Source of the DNA: Lachnospiraceae bacterium
GTDB lineage: Bacteria > Bacillota > Clostridia > Lachnospirales > Lachnospiraceae
Direction: 5' to 3'
Assembly (NCBI GenBank): GCA_014804245.1
Contig: JAAVAE010000010.1
Location: forward strand, 1 to 64,000
DNA length: 64,000 bases
Position numbers and translations under genes: made by a program. This document shows, piece after piece, positions 26,425-37,957 of this stretch (positions are counted from its first letter, which is position 1; every line of letters starts with the position of its first letter). The notes beneath the pieces are model-generated. The model worked only from the letters and a program-made list of their open reading frames with translations, had not been told where the DNA came from and made no database searches.

Positions 26425-28029
26425 TCAGCAAGTTTCCTTACATGCAGCACTGATAAATCCTTTAAACAATGGATGCGGTCTATTAGGTCTTGATTTCAAC
26501 TCTGGATGTCCCTGCGTAGCCACAAAGAAAGGGTGGTCTTGCAGTTCGCACATTTCAACAATACGTCCATCCGGAGAGATGCCGGAAAGTTTCATGCCGT
26601 GTTCTGTGAGGGCGTTCCGGTAATCGTTGTTGACCTCATAGCGGTGCCTGTGCCGCTCATAGATTGTTTCTTCTCCATATAATTCATACGCCTTTGATGA
26701 CGGATCCAGTATACAGGGATAAGAGCCGAGTCTTAAGGTGCCGCCGATATCCTCCACGCCGTTCTGGTCAGGCATAAGGGCAATGACGGGATGGGTGGTA
26801 GCAGGATCGAGTTCAATGCTGTGTGCATCATTGAAGCCTACGACATTGCGCGCAAATTCCACGATGGAAAGCTGCATGCCAAGGCAAAGTCCAAGGAATG
26901 GAATCTTGTGTGTCCTCGCATATGTAATGGCACAAATCTTTCCTTCAATGCCGCGGGGACCAAAGCCGCCGGGAACAAGAATACCGTTGACATCTTTTAA
27001 AATTTCATCTGCCGTTTCGGCTGTCACCGTCTCAGAATCAATCCATTTGATATTGACCGTAACATGATTTGAAATACCGCCGTGCTTTAAGGCTTCCACA
27101 ACGCTGATGTAGGCATCATGAAGCTGCACATATTTTCCGACAATTGCAACGGTTACTTCCCCGGTAGGGGTGCGCAGGGCTTCCACCATTGCTTTCCAGT
27201 CGGTCAGATCCGGCTCGGGACACTCTAAGTTCAGGCATTCGCAGGCAACCTGGGCAAGGTGCTCGTTTTCCATGGCAAGCGGTGCTTCGTACAGATATTC
27301 CACGTCCAGATTTTGCAATACATGATCATTGGGCACATTACAAAAAAGTGCGATTTTATCTTTTATACTCTGATCCAGGGGATGTTCGCTCCGGCAGACA
27401 ATGATATCCGGCCAGATTCCCATTCCCTGTAATTCCTTTACGCTTGCCTGGGTGGGCTTTGTCTTCATTTCCTGTGAAGCTTTCAGATAGGGAATCAGGG
27501 TAACATGGATCAGGATTGCATTTTCGTGTCCGACTTCATGCTGAAATTGCCGGATAGACTCCAGAAAGGGCTGACTTTCAATATCGCCTACCGTGCCGCC
27601 CACTTCAATAATGGCAATCCGGGTGTCTTCGTCTGTGAAATTGCGGTAGAAACGGCTTTTGATCTCATTGGTGATATGAGGAATGACTTGTACGGTACCG
27701 CCGCCGTAATCTCCCCGCCGTTCCTTCTGCAAAACGGACCAATAAATTTTTCCTGTTGTCACATTGGAATTTTTATCCAGATTTTCATCTATGAACCGCT
27801 CATAGTGTCCAAGGTCTAAGTCGGTTTCAGTCCCGTCATCCGTGACAAAAACCTCGCCATGCTGAATCGGGTTCATAGTACCAGGGTCAATATTGATATA
27901 AGGGTCAAACTTCTGCATGGTGACCTTATACCCCCGGGCTTTCAATAATCTTCCTAAAGAAGCGGCCGTAATTCCTTTCCCTAAACCGGAAACCACACCG
28001 CCAGTTACAAAAACGTATTTTACTGCCAT
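26425..28029 (-). CDS. pyrG: CTP synthase
   Basis: [33 protein letters not shown]...[11 protein letters not shown]...FLGLCLGMQ. Confidence 0.98.
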   Translation of the reverse strand: MAVKYVFVTGGVVSGLGKGITAASLGRLLKARGYKVTMQKFDPYINIDPGTMNPIQHGEVFVTDDGTETDLDLGHYERFIDENLDKNSNVTTGKIYWSVLQKERRGDYGGGTVQVIPHITNEIKSRFYRNFTDEDTRIAIIEVGGTVGDIESQPFLESIRQFQHEVGHENAILIHVTLIPYLKASQEMKTKPTQASVKELQGMGIWPDIIVCRSEHPLDQSIKDKIALFCNVPNDHVLQNLDVEYLYEAPLAMENEHLAQVACECLNLECPEPDLTDWKAMVEALRTPTGEVTVAIVGKYVQLHDAYISVVEALKHGGISNHVTVNIKWIDSETVTAETADEILKDVNGILVPGGFGPRGIEGKICAITYARTHKIPFLGLCLGMQLSIVEFARNVVGFNDAHSIELDPATTHPVIALMPDQNGVEDIGGTLRLGSYPCILDPSSKAYELYGEETIYERHRHRYEVNNDYRNALTEHGMKLSGISPDGRIVEMCELQDHPFFVATQGHPELKSRPNRPHPLFKGFISAACKETC

Positions 28030-28058
28030 AATCTCTCCTTAAGTAAAAATAACAAAAG

Positions 28059-28132
28059 AGGCACTACGAGCCTTGCTCATAGCGCCTTTGCTTTGATATA
28101 GGAATTTTAGCACTGGAAGTTTTGAATGTCAA
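28059..28132 (-). promoter_or_regulatory. pyrG promoter and leader hairpin
   Basis: On the minus strand: TTGACA (28132-28127), 17-bp spacer, TAAAAT (28109-28104), then AGGCGCTATGAGC AAG GCTCGTAGTGCCT hairpin with T-rich tail, before the pyrG start. Confidence 0.65.
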
Positions 28133-28284
28133 TCGGAAGATGGAGGCTATTTATAAAAAATTGATATTAGTTCATTTCTTTTTTATGGAATAATTGGTGG
28201 GGGTGTGCTACAATTAGAATCGGTATTTTAATTTTGGAAGCAAAATGAGGAGTTATATTTTAGGAAAGAGATCGGTTTAAACTT

Positions 28285-29757
28285 ATGAGAATGGGATTTG
28301 ATAATGAAAAGTACTTAAAGATGCAGTCGGAGCATATCGAGGAGAGGATCAATAAATTTGGAGATAAGCTGTATCTTGAATTCGGGGGCAAATTATTTGA
28401 TGACTACCACGCATCCAGAGTGCTCCCGGGATTTGAGCCCGACAGTAAACTGCGTATGTTGATGAAGCTTTCGGACAGAGCAGAAATCGTGATTGTAATA
28501 AATGCTGCCGATATTGAAAAAAATAAAATACGCGGCGATTTGGGAATTACTTATGATGAAGACGTTCAGAGACTTATGAAGGAGTTCGAGAGCCGGGGTC
28601 TTTATGTGGGAAGCGTAGTGCTGACTCATTATGCAGGGCAGACGAGAGCATCCGATTTCAAAGAAAGGCTGGAGAAAAAGGGCGTAAAAGTGTATCTGCA
28701 CTATGCGATAGAAGGTTATCCGTCCAATATACCATTGATTGTCAGTGATGAAGGATATGGAAGAAATGAATATATCGAAACTACAAGACCGCTTGTGGTA
28801 GTTACGGCACCGGGACCGGGAAGCGGAAAGATGGCAACCTGTCTGTCTCAGCTTTATCATGACAATAAGAGAGGCATCAAGGCGGGATATGCAAAATATG
28901 AAACATTCCCAATTTGGAATATCCCCTTAAAGCATCCGATTAATCTTGCGTATGAGGCGGCGACGGCAGATTTGAATGATATCAACATGATTGATCCTTT
29001 TCATCTGGAGGCTTATGGCGAAACTACCGTTAACTATAACCGCGATATAGAGATATTTCCTGTATTAAATGCGATTTTTGAGGGAATCTATGGTGAGAAT
29101 CCTTATAAGTCGCCTACAGATATGGGTGTGAATATGGCGGGTAACTGCATTGTGGATGATGAAGTGTGCAGCGAAGCATCTTACATGGAGATCATTCGCC
29201 GTTATTATACGGCAATGAATGATGTCATCAAAGGAAAAGCCAAAGAAAATGATGTATACAAAATAGAACTTCTGATGAAGCAGGCTAAGATTACCACAGA
29301 TGACAGAAAGGTGACGGTTGCGGCCAATAAGCGCGGTGAGGAACTGGGAGTTCCCACAGCTGCGGTAGAACTTTCCGATGGAAGCATCATTACTTCTAAG
29401 ACCACAGACCTTTTGGGTGCATCGGCGGCATTGCTGTTGAATGCCTTAAAATATCTGGGAGGGGTGGAACATGATACGCATCTGATTTCACCGCAGGCAA
29501 TTGAGCCGATTCAGGAATTAAAAACGAAATATCTGGGTGGAAAGAATCCACGGCTTCATACGGACGAAGTCTTAATTGCACTTTCCATCTCTGCTTTAAA
29601 TGATAAAAATGCCAGAAAGGCTTTAGAGCAGCTTCCGAAGCTGAAGGGATGCCAAGTGCATACCTCTGTGATGCTTTCAGAGGTAGATATCAAAACATTC
29701 AAAAAACTGGGCGTGGATTTGACCAGTGAACCAACTATAAAAGGGAAGAGTAATTAA
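28285..29757 (+). CDS. DUF1846 family protein
   Basis: MGFDNEKYLKMQSEHIEERINKFGDKLYLEFGGKLFDDYHASRVLPGF. Confidence 0.92.
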   Translation: MRMGFDNEKYLKMQSEHIEERINKFGDKLYLEFGGKLFDDYHASRVLPGFEPDSKLRMLMKLSDRAEIVIVINAADIEKNKIRGDLGITYDEDVQRLMKEFESRGLYVGSVVLTHYAGQTRASDFKERLEKKGVKVYLHYAIEGYPSNIPLIVSDEGYGRNEYIETTRPLVVVTAPGPGSGKMATCLSQLYHDNKRGIKAGYAKYETFPIWNIPLKHPINLAYEAATADLNDINMIDPFHLEAYGETTVNYNRDIEIFPVLNAIFEGIYGENPYKSPTDMGVNMAGNCIVDDEVCSEASYMEIIRRYYTAMNDVIKGKAKENDVYKIELLMKQAKITTDDRKVTVAANKRGEELGVPTAAVELSDGSIITSKTTDLLGASAALLLNALKYLGGVEHDTHLISPQAIEPIQELKTKYLGGKNPRLHTDEVLIALSISALNDKNARKALEQLPKLKGCQVHTSVMLSEVDIKTFKKLGVDLTSEPTIKGKSN

Positions 29758-31974
29758 ATGAGTGATAACAATTTGAACCAGTATGACGGCGGTCACGGAA
29801 GCGGTGGCGGTCCGTCTAACAACAACAATGGGGGAAACGGTTCCGGAGGATCCGGTAAAGACCCAAGGAAACAAAGCATCATCATGTTTGTGATTGCGGC
29901 ACTCTTGTCGCTGCTTTTAGTCAGCACTTTTGTCAAAATCATAACGGGAGATTCGGAGAAAGAGATTTCTTACAACGAATTCATTCAGATGCTGGAGGAA
30001 GAAAAGGTTAAGTCTGTAGTGATCGGAACAGACAGAGTCTATATCCAGCAAAAGGTGGATAAAGAAGCGCATTCTCCTGTGCTGTATTTATATGGTATGA
30101 ATCCGACAGTGAGTTACTATACCGGTAAGATTGAGGATGATGATACCCTGACCAGCCGTCTTTTAGAGTATGATGTGGAAGTAAAGGGGCAGGTAGCAGA
30201 CGGAACCAGTGCGGTCATCAGCTTTCTGCTGTCCTATGTATTCCCGTTTCTGCTTATGTGGGTGCTCTTAAGCTTTCTTTTCCGCAAAATGTCAAAGGGC
30301 GGCGGACCTATGGGCGTTGGAAAGAGCAATGCGAAGGTTTATGTGCAGAGAGAAACAGGCATTACCTTTAAGGATGTGGCAGGTGAAGATGAAGCCAAGG
30401 AGTCCTTGCAGGAAGTGGTGGACTTTTTACACAATCCGGGGAAATACGTCAAGATTGGCGCAAAGCTTCCGAAGGGTGCGCTTTTAGTGGGACCTCCGGG
30501 AACAGGAAAGACGTTGCTGGCAAAAGCGGTGGCAGGCGAGGCGAAGGTGCCGTTCTTTTCCCTTTCCGGCTCGGATTTTATTGAACTTTATGTGGGCGTT
30601 GGAGCTTCCCGTGTAAGGGATTTATTTAAAGAGGCTACCAAGAATGCCCCCTGTATTATTTTTATTGACGAGATAGATGCCATCGGACGTAGCCGTGACA
30701 GTAAATACGGCGGCGGAAACGAGGAGAGAGAACAGACCTTAAATCAGCTGCTCTCGGAGATGGATGGTTTTGATACCTCCAAAGGTATTCTGGTGCTGGG
30801 TGCAACCAACCGCCCTGAGATTCTGGATAAGGCGCTTCTCCGTCCCGGACGATTTGACAGAAGAATCATTGTGGATAAGCCGGATCTGAAGGGAAGAGTG
30901 GAAATCTTAAAGGTTCATGCAAAGGATGTGCATCTGGATGAAAGTGTGGATTTGGATGCCATTGCACTTGCAACCAGCGGTGCGGTGGGTGCAGACCTTG
31001 CCAATATGATTAATGAAGCGGCCATCAATGCAGTGCAGCACGGCAGGGAATACGTAAGCCAGAAGGATTTGTTTGATGCAGTGGAGCAGGTTCTGGTAGG
31101 CAAGGAAAAGAAAGACCGCATTATGAGTAAAGAGGAGAGGAAGATCGTTTCTTATCATGAGGTGGGTCACGCACTTATCAGTGCCTTGCAGAAGAACTCG
31201 GAGCCGGTGCAGAAGATTACAATCGTGCCCAGAACGATGGGAGCGTTGGGATATGTCATGCATGTGCCGGAAGAGGAAAAATACCTCCAGACAGAGGCGG
31301 AACTGCATGACAGGCTGGTGAGTCTGCTTGGAGGACGTGCGGCAGAGGAAATCGTATTTGGAAATGTGACCACAGGCGCTGCCAATGATATAGAGCAGGC
31401 AACCAATATTGTCACGAATATGGTTACGCGCTTTGGTATGAGTAAACGTTTTGGATTGATGGGACTTGCGACGGTGGAAAGTGAATACTTAGGCGGCGGT
31501 GCAAGGCTGACCTGCAGTGACCGGACAGCAGCGGATGTGGATACGGAAATTATGGAAACGCTGAAGCAGTGTTATGAAGAGGCGAAAGAATTGCTTTCCG
31601 GCAATCGTGAACTGATGGATAAGCTCGCTGCACATCTGATCGAAAAAGAAACAATCAGCGGCAAGGAATTCATGAAGATTTACCGCAAGGAAAAAGGAAT
31701 ACCGGAACCTGAAGAAGACGAGGGAAAAGATCAAGAAAAAGATAAAGAAAAAGATAAAGAAAAAGATAAGGATGAAAATACCTTCTTTGATCAGGACGCG
31801 ATCAGCGGCGTGAGAAAGGATGAAGAAAAGCCGTCTGCCTCCGGAGAGGATCACGAGCCGGAAGATGCTAAGGAGAAAGAAACCGGCACAAGTGAGAAAG
31901 AAACGGTAAATGAAGGAAGCACGCAGGAACATCAAACCGGACGGTTTTCCAATGCGCCTTCTGACTTTTTCTAA
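29758..31974 (+). CDS. ftsH: ATP-dependent zinc metalloprotease FtsH
   Basis: [28 protein letters not shown]-terminal TM segments. Confidence 0.97.
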   Translation: MSDNNLNQYDGGHGSGGGPSNNNNGGNGSGGSGKDPRKQSIIMFVIAALLSLLLVSTFVKIITGDSEKEISYNEFIQMLEEEKVKSVVIGTDRVYIQQKVDKEAHSPVLYLYGMNPTVSYYTGKIEDDDTLTSRLLEYDVEVKGQVADGTSAVISFLLSYVFPFLLMWVLLSFLFRKMSKGGGPMGVGKSNAKVYVQRETGITFKDVAGEDEAKESLQEVVDFLHNPGKYVKIGAKLPKGALLVGPPGTGKTLLAKAVAGEAKVPFFSLSGSDFIELYVGVGASRVRDLFKEATKNAPCIIFIDEIDAIGRSRDSKYGGGNEEREQTLNQLLSEMDGFDTSKGILVLGATNRPEILDKALLRPGRFDRRIIVDKPDLKGRVEILKVHAKDVHLDESVDLDAIALATSGAVGADLANMINEAAINAVQHGREYVSQKDLFDAVEQVLVGKEKKDRIMSKEERKIVSYHEVGHALISALQKNSEPVQKITIVPRTMGALGYVMHVPEEEKYLQTEAELHDRLVSLLGGRAAEEIVFGNVTTGAANDIEQATNIVTNMVTRFGMSKRFGLMGLATVESEYLGGGARLTCSDRTAADVDTEIMETLKQCYEEAKELLSGNRELMDKLAAHLIEKETISGKEFMKIYRKEKGIPEPEEDEGKDQEKDKEKDKEKDKDENTFFDQDAISGVRKDEEKPSASGEDHEPEDAKEKETGTSEKETVNEGSTQEHQTGRFSNAPSDFF

Positions 31975-32094
31975 GGAAGCGCTGATTAAATCACTGCTTT
32001 CTTAGTGCCTCCGGCAGATGCACACGGATTTGCAAGGGAATATGCCGCTTTGCGGCGCAAATCCGGTGCGGGAAACGCTTTAATCAGCGTTTCC
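31975..32094. repeat. Structured intergenic element with nested and competing hairpins
   Basis: Outer arms GGAAGCGCTGATTAAA/TTTAATCAGCGTTTCC, inner CGGATTTGC/GCAAATCCG, terminal GGGAAACGCT/AGCGTTTCCC. Confidence 0.7.
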
Positions 32095-32187
32095 CTAAAA
32101 ATGAAATGATTCAGGATGGAAAGGGGCATCATTAGGAGTACTCATAATGATGTCCTTTTTATGAATAGAGATTTGGGGATGGAGTAA

Positions 32188-34053
32188 ATGTTTGATATTC
32201 AGGAAGAATTGAAAAAACTCCCGAATTGTCCGGGAGTTTATATTATGCATGATGATAAGGATAATATCATTTATGTGGGGAAAGCAATCAACCTGCACAA
32301 TCGTGTCAGATCTTATTTTCGCAAAAACATAGGCAGGGGACCGCAGATAGACAAGATGGTGACGCTGATCAGTCGTTTTGAGTATATTGTCACGGATTCG
32401 GAACTGGAAGCGCTGGTGCTTGAGAATAACCTGATTAAAGAGCACAGCCCCAAGTATAATACAATGCTCAAGGATGATAAGACTTATCCATATATTAAAG
32501 TTACGACTGGTGAGGCGTATCCGAGAGTGTTATTTTCACGTCAGATGAAAAAGGATCGTTCCAAGTATTTCGGACCATATACCAGTGCTGCTGCGGTAAA
32601 AGACACCATTGATCTGATTAATAAGCTTTATCAGCTGCGTACATGCAATAGAAATCTCCCCAAAGACTGCGGCAATGACAGGGCATGTCTGAATTATCAT
32701 ATTAAGCAGTGTATGGCGCCCTGTCAGGGGAACATATCCCAGGAACAATATCAGGAGCAGATTAGAAAAGCGCTGGATTTTCTGAATGGAAGTTATCAGG
32801 ATACTTTAAAAGAACTGGAACAGAAAATGCAGGAGGCGGCAGAAAAGCTGGAGTTTGAGGAGGCGGCCAGATACAGGGATCTGCATAACAGTGTAAAGCA
32901 GATTGCCTCCAAACAGAAGATTACGGACAGCGATGGGGAAGATAAGGACATCATTGCTTTGGCGGCGGAGGAGAAGGACGCTGTGGTACAGGTTTTCTTT
33001 GTCAGGGGCGGCAAACTGATTGGAAGAGAACATTTTTACATGACACATGTGTCGGAAACACCGAGAAAGCAGATTCTGCTGGACTTTGTAAAGCAATTTT
33101 ATGCAGGAACGCCCTTCATACCCAGAGAACTGATGCTTCAGGAAGAAATTGAAGATAGAGAAATAATTGAACAATGGCTTACCAAGAGGAAGGGAGCCAG
33201 GGTTTATATTAAAGTTCCGAAAATCGGTTCCAAAGAAAAGCTGGTGGAACTGGCTGCTAAAAATGCGGCGTTGGTTTTGAGTCAGGATAAGGAGCGCATC
33301 CGCAGGGAAGAGGGAAGAACCATTGGTGCGGTGAAAGAAATAGCAGGACTATTGGGACTTGAAGATGTGAGCCGTATGGAAGCCTATGACATTTCCAATA
33401 TCAGTGGTTTTGCAAATGTAGGTTCTATGGTGGTTTATGAAAAGGGAAAACCAAAGCGCAGCGATTATAGAAAATTCCGGATCAAGACAGTCTCCGGACC
33501 AGATGATTATGCCTGCATGAAGGAGGTCCTGACCAGAAGATTTCTCCATGGCATGGAGGAACAGAAAGTTTTTGAGGAGAAGGAACTTGAAAAGGAGTTT
33601 GGCAGTTTTACGAAATTTCCGGATCTGCTTCTTATGGATGGAGGCAAGGGGCAGGTAAATATCGCCCTTCAGGTTCTGGGGGAACTTCACCTGGATATTC
33701 CGGTCTGCGGCATGGTGAAAGATGATAATCACAACACCAGAGGTCTGTATTTTAATAATGAGGAAATAAAAATCGACAGAAACAGTGAGGGATTCAAGCT
33801 GATTACCCGGATTCAGGATGAGGCTCATAGGTTTGCCATTGAATACCACAGATCTCTGAGATCGAAGGCACAGGTGAAATCTGTGCTGGATGAAATTCCC
33901 GGTGTGGGACCGTCCCGAAGGAAAGCGTTGATGCGCCGCTTTAAGTCTATAGAGGAAGTGAAAAATGCAGATGTGGCTGCGCTTGCAGGTGTGGATGAGA
34001 TTCCGGAGAATGTAGCAAGGGGAATTTATGACTTTTTTCACAAGGAACAATGA
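32188..34053 (+). CDS. uvrC: Excinuclease ABC subunit C
   Basis: [34 protein letters not shown] (GIY-YIG), C-terminal HhH. Confidence 0.97.
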   Translation: MFDIQEELKKLPNCPGVYIMHDDKDNIIYVGKAINLHNRVRSYFRKNIGRGPQIDKMVTLISRFEYIVTDSELEALVLENNLIKEHSPKYNTMLKDDKTYPYIKVTTGEAYPRVLFSRQMKKDRSKYFGPYTSAAAVKDTIDLINKLYQLRTCNRNLPKDCGNDRACLNYHIKQCMAPCQGNISQEQYQEQIRKALDFLNGSYQDTLKELEQKMQEAAEKLEFEEAARYRDLHNSVKQIASKQKITDSDGEDKDIIALAAEEKDAVVQVFFVRGGKLIGREHFYMTHVSETPRKQILLDFVKQFYAGTPFIPRELMLQEEIEDREIIEQWLTKRKGARVYIKVPKIGSKEKLVELAAKNAALVLSQDKERIRREEGRTIGAVKEIAGLLGLEDVSRMEAYDISNISGFANVGSMVVYEKGKPKRSDYRKFRIKTVSGPDDYACMKEVLTRRFLHGMEEQKVFEEKELEKEFGSFTKFPDLLLMDGGKGQVNIALQVLGELHLDIPVCGMVKDDNHNTRGLYFNNEEIKIDRNSEGFKLITRIQDEAHRFAIEYHRSLRSKAQVKSVLDEIPGVGPSRRKALMRRFKSIEEVKNADVAALAGVDEIPENVARGIYDFFHKEQ

Positions 34054-34152
34054 GGATTTGCGATTGTGATTGTAAAGTGTTTATGATACAATATCGTCAG
34101 ATATTGTATTAATTCGAAGCAAAAATAAATGATGGAGGGAAAAGAGCAGGGT

Positions 34153-35100
34153 ATGGCAAAAGTAAAGTTAGAACAGATTATTGAGAAAATGAAACTGGAA
34201 AATCTGACTCCTGAACTGGACATTTCCAAGATTAAGATTACTCAGCCGGATATCAACCGGCCGGCGCTCCAGATGGCGGGATATTTTGAGCATTTTGAGG
34301 CGACCAGACTGCAGATAATCGGATTTGTGGAATATACCTATATGGAAGGATTGCCCAAGGCCAGGAAAAAGGAGATATACAAGAGACTTCTTTCCTGTGA
34401 TATACCGGCAATTGTTTTCTGCAGGGAGCTTAAACCGGACGAACTTTTTATGGAGGCGGCAATTGAAAATAAGGTTCCGCTCTTAATGACTAAAAAGGCG
34501 ACTTCTGCATTTATGTCAGAAATCATCAAATGGCTGAATGTTAAGCTAGCACCATGCATTTCTGTTCACGGCGTGCTGGTGGACGTTTTCGGCGAGGGTG
34601 TTCTGATTACCGGCGAGAGCGGAATTGGTAAGTCAGAGGCAGCTTTGGAGCTGATTAAAAGAGGACACCGTCTGGTAACAGACGATGCCGTTGAGATCCG
34701 TAAGGTAAGTGAAGATACCCTGGTAGGTTCCGCACCGGATATCACGAAACACTTTATTGAACTACGGGGTATCGGCATCGTGGATGTGAAGACATTGTTT
34801 GGTGTATCCAGCGTTAAGGATACCAAGAATATAGATTTGGTTATCCGGTTGGAGGATTGGGATAAAGAAAAAGAATATGACAGACTTGGCCTGGAAGAAG
34901 AATATACAGAGTATCTGGGAAATAAGGTGGTCTGCCATACGATTCCCATTCGTCCCGGAAGGAATCTGGCAATGATATGTGAGTCCGCGGCAATCAATCA
35001 TCGTCAAAAGAAGATGGGTTATAACGCAGCACAGGAATTGTATAGAAGGGTACAGGAATCTCTCACGAGAAAGCGCGATGAAGATGAGGATGATGATTAA
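34153..35100 (+). CDS. hprK: HPr kinase/phosphorylase
   Basis: GVLITGESGIGKSEAALELIKRGHRLVTDDAVEI and C-terminal motif. Confidence 0.97.
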   Translation: MAKVKLEQIIEKMKLENLTPELDISKIKITQPDINRPALQMAGYFEHFEATRLQIIGFVEYTYMEGLPKARKKEIYKRLLSCDIPAIVFCRELKPDELFMEAAIENKVPLLMTKKATSAFMSEIIKWLNVKLAPCISVHGVLVDVFGEGVLITGESGIGKSEAALELIKRGHRLVTDDAVEIRKVSEDTLVGSAPDITKHFIELRGIGIVDVKTLFGVSSVKDTKNIDLVIRLEDWDKEKEYDRLGLEEEYTEYLGNKVVCHTIPIRPGRNLAMICESAAINHRQKKMGYNAAQELYRRVQESLTRKRDEDEDDD

Positions 35101-35162
35101 TTTTTTTTACTAAAAAAGAATAAAACTACAGAAAAATAATAAAGATAGAGAGAGGGTTTTTT

Positions 35163-36119
35163 ATGAGTCAGTATATTTTTGGAGTAGATATTGGTGGTAC
35201 AACGGTAAAGCTGGGGTTTTTTGATGCAGAAGGAAATCTCCTTGAAAAATGGGAGATTCTTACAAGGAAAGAAGAGGACGGAAGCAAGATCCTTCCGGAT
35301 GTGGCAGAGAGCATTAAGAGCAAGATGGCGGAAAAGCAGCTCAAATCCGCAGATATATTGGGGATAGGAGTGGGCGCGCCCGGTCCTATTGACAGTGATG
35401 GTGTGGTGCACAGGGCGGTCAATTTAGGATGGGGGACTTTCAGTATTAAAGAAACCCTGGAAGATCTTCTGCACATACCCGTTATGGCAGGAAATGATGC
35501 CAATGTGGCAGCTCTTGGAGAAATGTGGAAGGGAGGCGGTCAGGGAAGCAACGACCTGATCGTAGTGACCCTTGGCACAGGCGTCGGAGGCGGTATTATC
35601 ATTGGCGGAAAGGTGCTTACCGGCGCTGACGGAGCTGGTGGTGAGATTGGGCATATCCACGTGCAGGATGGAGAAGAAGAATGCTGCGGATGCGGCAATA
35701 AGGGATGCCTTGAACAGTACGCATCTGCTACAGGAATCAAGAGACTGGCAGCAAAAAAACTGGAAGAAAGCGATAAGGACAGCATCCTCCGCAAAGGAGA
35801 GGTTTCTGCAAAAACAGTTTTTAACGGAGTAAAAGCAAAAGATGAACTTGCCATGGAAGTGGCAGCGGAATTTGGAAAATATCTGGGAAATGGTCTGGCT
35901 GTAATCGCCAGTGTGATTAATCCTGAGACAATCGTAATAGGCGGCGGTGTGTCGAAAGCAGGTGAAGTGCTGTTTGATTATATTAAGCCTACCTATGAGA
36001 AAAATGTTTTCCATGCCAACAGAAATGTGAAGTTTGCTCTTGCAACGCTTGGGAATGATGCGGGTATTTACGGTGCAGCAAAGCTGATATCCGATATTAT
36101 GATTTCTGATATCAAGTAG
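35163..36119 (+). CDS. ROK-family glucokinase
   Basis: FGVDIGGTTVKLG, CGCGNKGCLEQYAS. Confidence 0.92.
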   Translation: MSQYIFGVDIGGTTVKLGFFDAEGNLLEKWEILTRKEEDGSKILPDVAESIKSKMAEKQLKSADILGIGVGAPGPIDSDGVVHRAVNLGWGTFSIKETLEDLLHIPVMAGNDANVAALGEMWKGGGQGSNDLIVVTLGTGVGGGIIIGGKVLTGADGAGGEIGHIHVQDGEEECCGCGNKGCLEQYASATGIKRLAAKKLEESDKDSILRKGEVSAKTVFNGVKAKDELAMEVAAEFGKYLGNGLAVIASVINPETIVIGGGVSKAGEVLFDYIKPTYEKNVFHANRNVKFALATLGNDAGIYGAAKLISDIMISDIK

Positions 36120-36143
36120 ATTAAGAACAGCAGGGGAATAAAG

Positions 36144-37064
36144 GTGGAAAAAATCAGTTCAGCTATTTATGAGTTTATCCGTGCCTGTGTGCCGGAGGAA
36201 GATATTCTGCTAAATGAGCCGATGTATAAGCATACGACTTTTCGTGTGGGGGGAGAGGCACAGTGTCTGGTCCGGATCAGTGAAAGCAGACAGCTTGAAA
36301 AGCTTATTCCATACCTGAGGGAGGTGGAAGTTCCATATTTTATACTTGGAAACGGAAGCAATCTTCTGGTAGGGGATAAAGGGTATGAAGGTGTTATATT
36401 GCAGATAGGCAGCAGGATGAACGGTGTTTGGACAGAGGGCGAGTGCATTCGGGCCAGTGCAGGCGCACTTTTATCTCAAGTTGCGCGGTGCGCACAGGAA
36501 AACGGTCTGACGGGTCTTGAGTTTGCATCCGGAATTCCGGGAACCATAGGCGGAGGCGTGGTTATGAATGCCGGTGCTTATGATGGTGAAATGAAGCAGG
36601 TCGTGGAGCAGGTGACGGTTATGAGTGAACAGGGAGAGATCCTTGTTTTGGATGGAGAGGCCATGGAGTTTGGCTATCGTACCAGTGTCATCAAGAGCAG
36701 ACCCTTCGTGGTGCTTGAGGTCCTGATGCGTTTGAAGCCGGGAAATAAAGAAGAAATTTCGAATAAAATGGAAGAGCTTTCCAGAAGAAGACAGGAGAAG
36801 CAGCCTCTTGAGTTTGCCAGTGCCGGCAGTACCTTTAAAAGACCGGAAGGACATTTTGCAGGAAAGCTGATTATGGACGCGGGACTTCGGGGATATTCCA
36901 TCGGCGGAGCCAGAGTCTCAGAAAAGCATTGCGGATTTATTGTAAACACCGGCAAGGCTACGGCAGCTGATGTGGCTGAAGTGATTGGAGAAGTGCAGGA
37001 AAGAGTGAAGGACAAATTTGGAGTTGCTCTGGAAACAGAAGTGATCTTTCTGGGAGATTTTTAA
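36144..37064 (+). CDS. murB: UDP-N-acetylmuramate dehydrogenase
   Basis: NEPMYKHTTFRVGG, GNGSNLLV, ASGIPGTIGGGVVMNAGAYDGE. Confidence 0.96.
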   Translation: MEKISSAIYEFIRACVPEEDILLNEPMYKHTTFRVGGEAQCLVRISESRQLEKLIPYLREVEVPYFILGNGSNLLVGDKGYEGVILQIGSRMNGVWTEGECIRASAGALLSQVARCAQENGLTGLEFASGIPGTIGGGVVMNAGAYDGEMKQVVEQVTVMSEQGEILVLDGEAMEFGYRTSVIKSRPFVVLEVLMRLKPGNKEEISNKMEELSRRRQEKQPLEFASAGSTFKRPEGHFAGKLIMDAGLRGYSIGGARVSEKHCGFIVNTGKATAADVAEVIGEVQERVKDKFGVALETEVIFLGDF

Positions 37065-37075
37065 GGAGGCGCGGC

Positions 37076-37939
37076 ATGCGGTTTGTGGTTGTAACAGGTA
37101 TGAGCGGCGGCGGTAAAAGTACAGCACTCAGGATGCTGGAAGATGCCGGGTTTTATTGTGTAGACAATCTTCCGGTTCCTTTAATCGAAAAGTTTGTGGA
37201 ATTGATCGCAACGCCGGGGGGCGAGGTCAGCAAGGTCGCACTGGGGCTGGATGTACGTGCAGATCAGGCTTTTGCAGATATTCAGAAGATACTTGAGAAG
37301 CTGAAAGAAAACGGTTATGTCTTTGAGATTTTATTTATGGAGGCAAGCGATCGGACGCTGCTTCGGCGATATAAAGAGACCAGAAGAATGCATCCTCTTT
37401 CTCAAGGCGGACGGATAGAGGATGGAATCAAAAAAGAAAGAGATATTTTGAATGATATTAAAGTCAAGTCAGATTATGTAATCGACACATCCAATCTGCT
37501 GACCAGGGAACTGAAGGAAGAACTTGACCGGATTTTTGTACAGAATGAGGAATACAATAGTCTGATGATAACGATCTTGTCATTTGGATTTAAACATGGT
37601 ATTCCGGCAGATGCAGATCTGGTTTTTGATGTGAGATTCCTGCCTAACCCCTTTTACATTGATGAATTGAAGTATAAAACAGGGAATGATAAAGAAGTGC
37701 AGGATTACGTGATGGGATTTCCTGAGGCGCATACCTTTATTGATAAACTGGCGGATATGGCAGAGTTCCTGATTCCCAACTATATAAAAGAGGGAAAATA
37801 TCAGCTGGTGATTGGAATTGGGTGTACAGGAGGAAAGCATAGAAGTGTTACGCTTGCAAACAGGCTGTATGAGCGTATGAAGAACAGCGGCAGTTATGGA
37901 GTGAAGATTGCACACCGGGACATAGGACAAGGTGTGTAG
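37076..37939 (+). CDS. rapZ: RNase adapter / nucleotide-binding protein RapZ (YvcJ)
   Basis: VVTGMSGGGKSTALRMLEDAGFYCVDNLP; IGCTGGKHRSV. Confidence 0.96.
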   Translation: MRFVVVTGMSGGGKSTALRMLEDAGFYCVDNLPVPLIEKFVELIATPGGEVSKVALGLDVRADQAFADIQKILEKLKENGYVFEILFMEASDRTLLRRYKETRRMHPLSQGGRIEDGIKKERDILNDIKVKSDYVIDTSNLLTRELKEELDRIFVQNEEYNSLMITILSFGFKHGIPADADLVFDVRFLPNPFYIDELKYKTGNDKEVQDYVMGFPEAHTFIDKLADMAEFLIPNYIKEGKYQLVIGIGCTGGKHRSVTLANRLYERMKNSGSYGVKIAHRDIGQGV

Positions 37940-37957
37940 GGAGTAAAGGATAGGGTT

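Noticed and set aside
31715-31780. Tandem repeat AAAGATAAAGAA-type run in the ftsH tail
   Set aside because: Encodes a low-complexity Lys/Glu/Asp linker, common in FtsH C-termini; no further structure.
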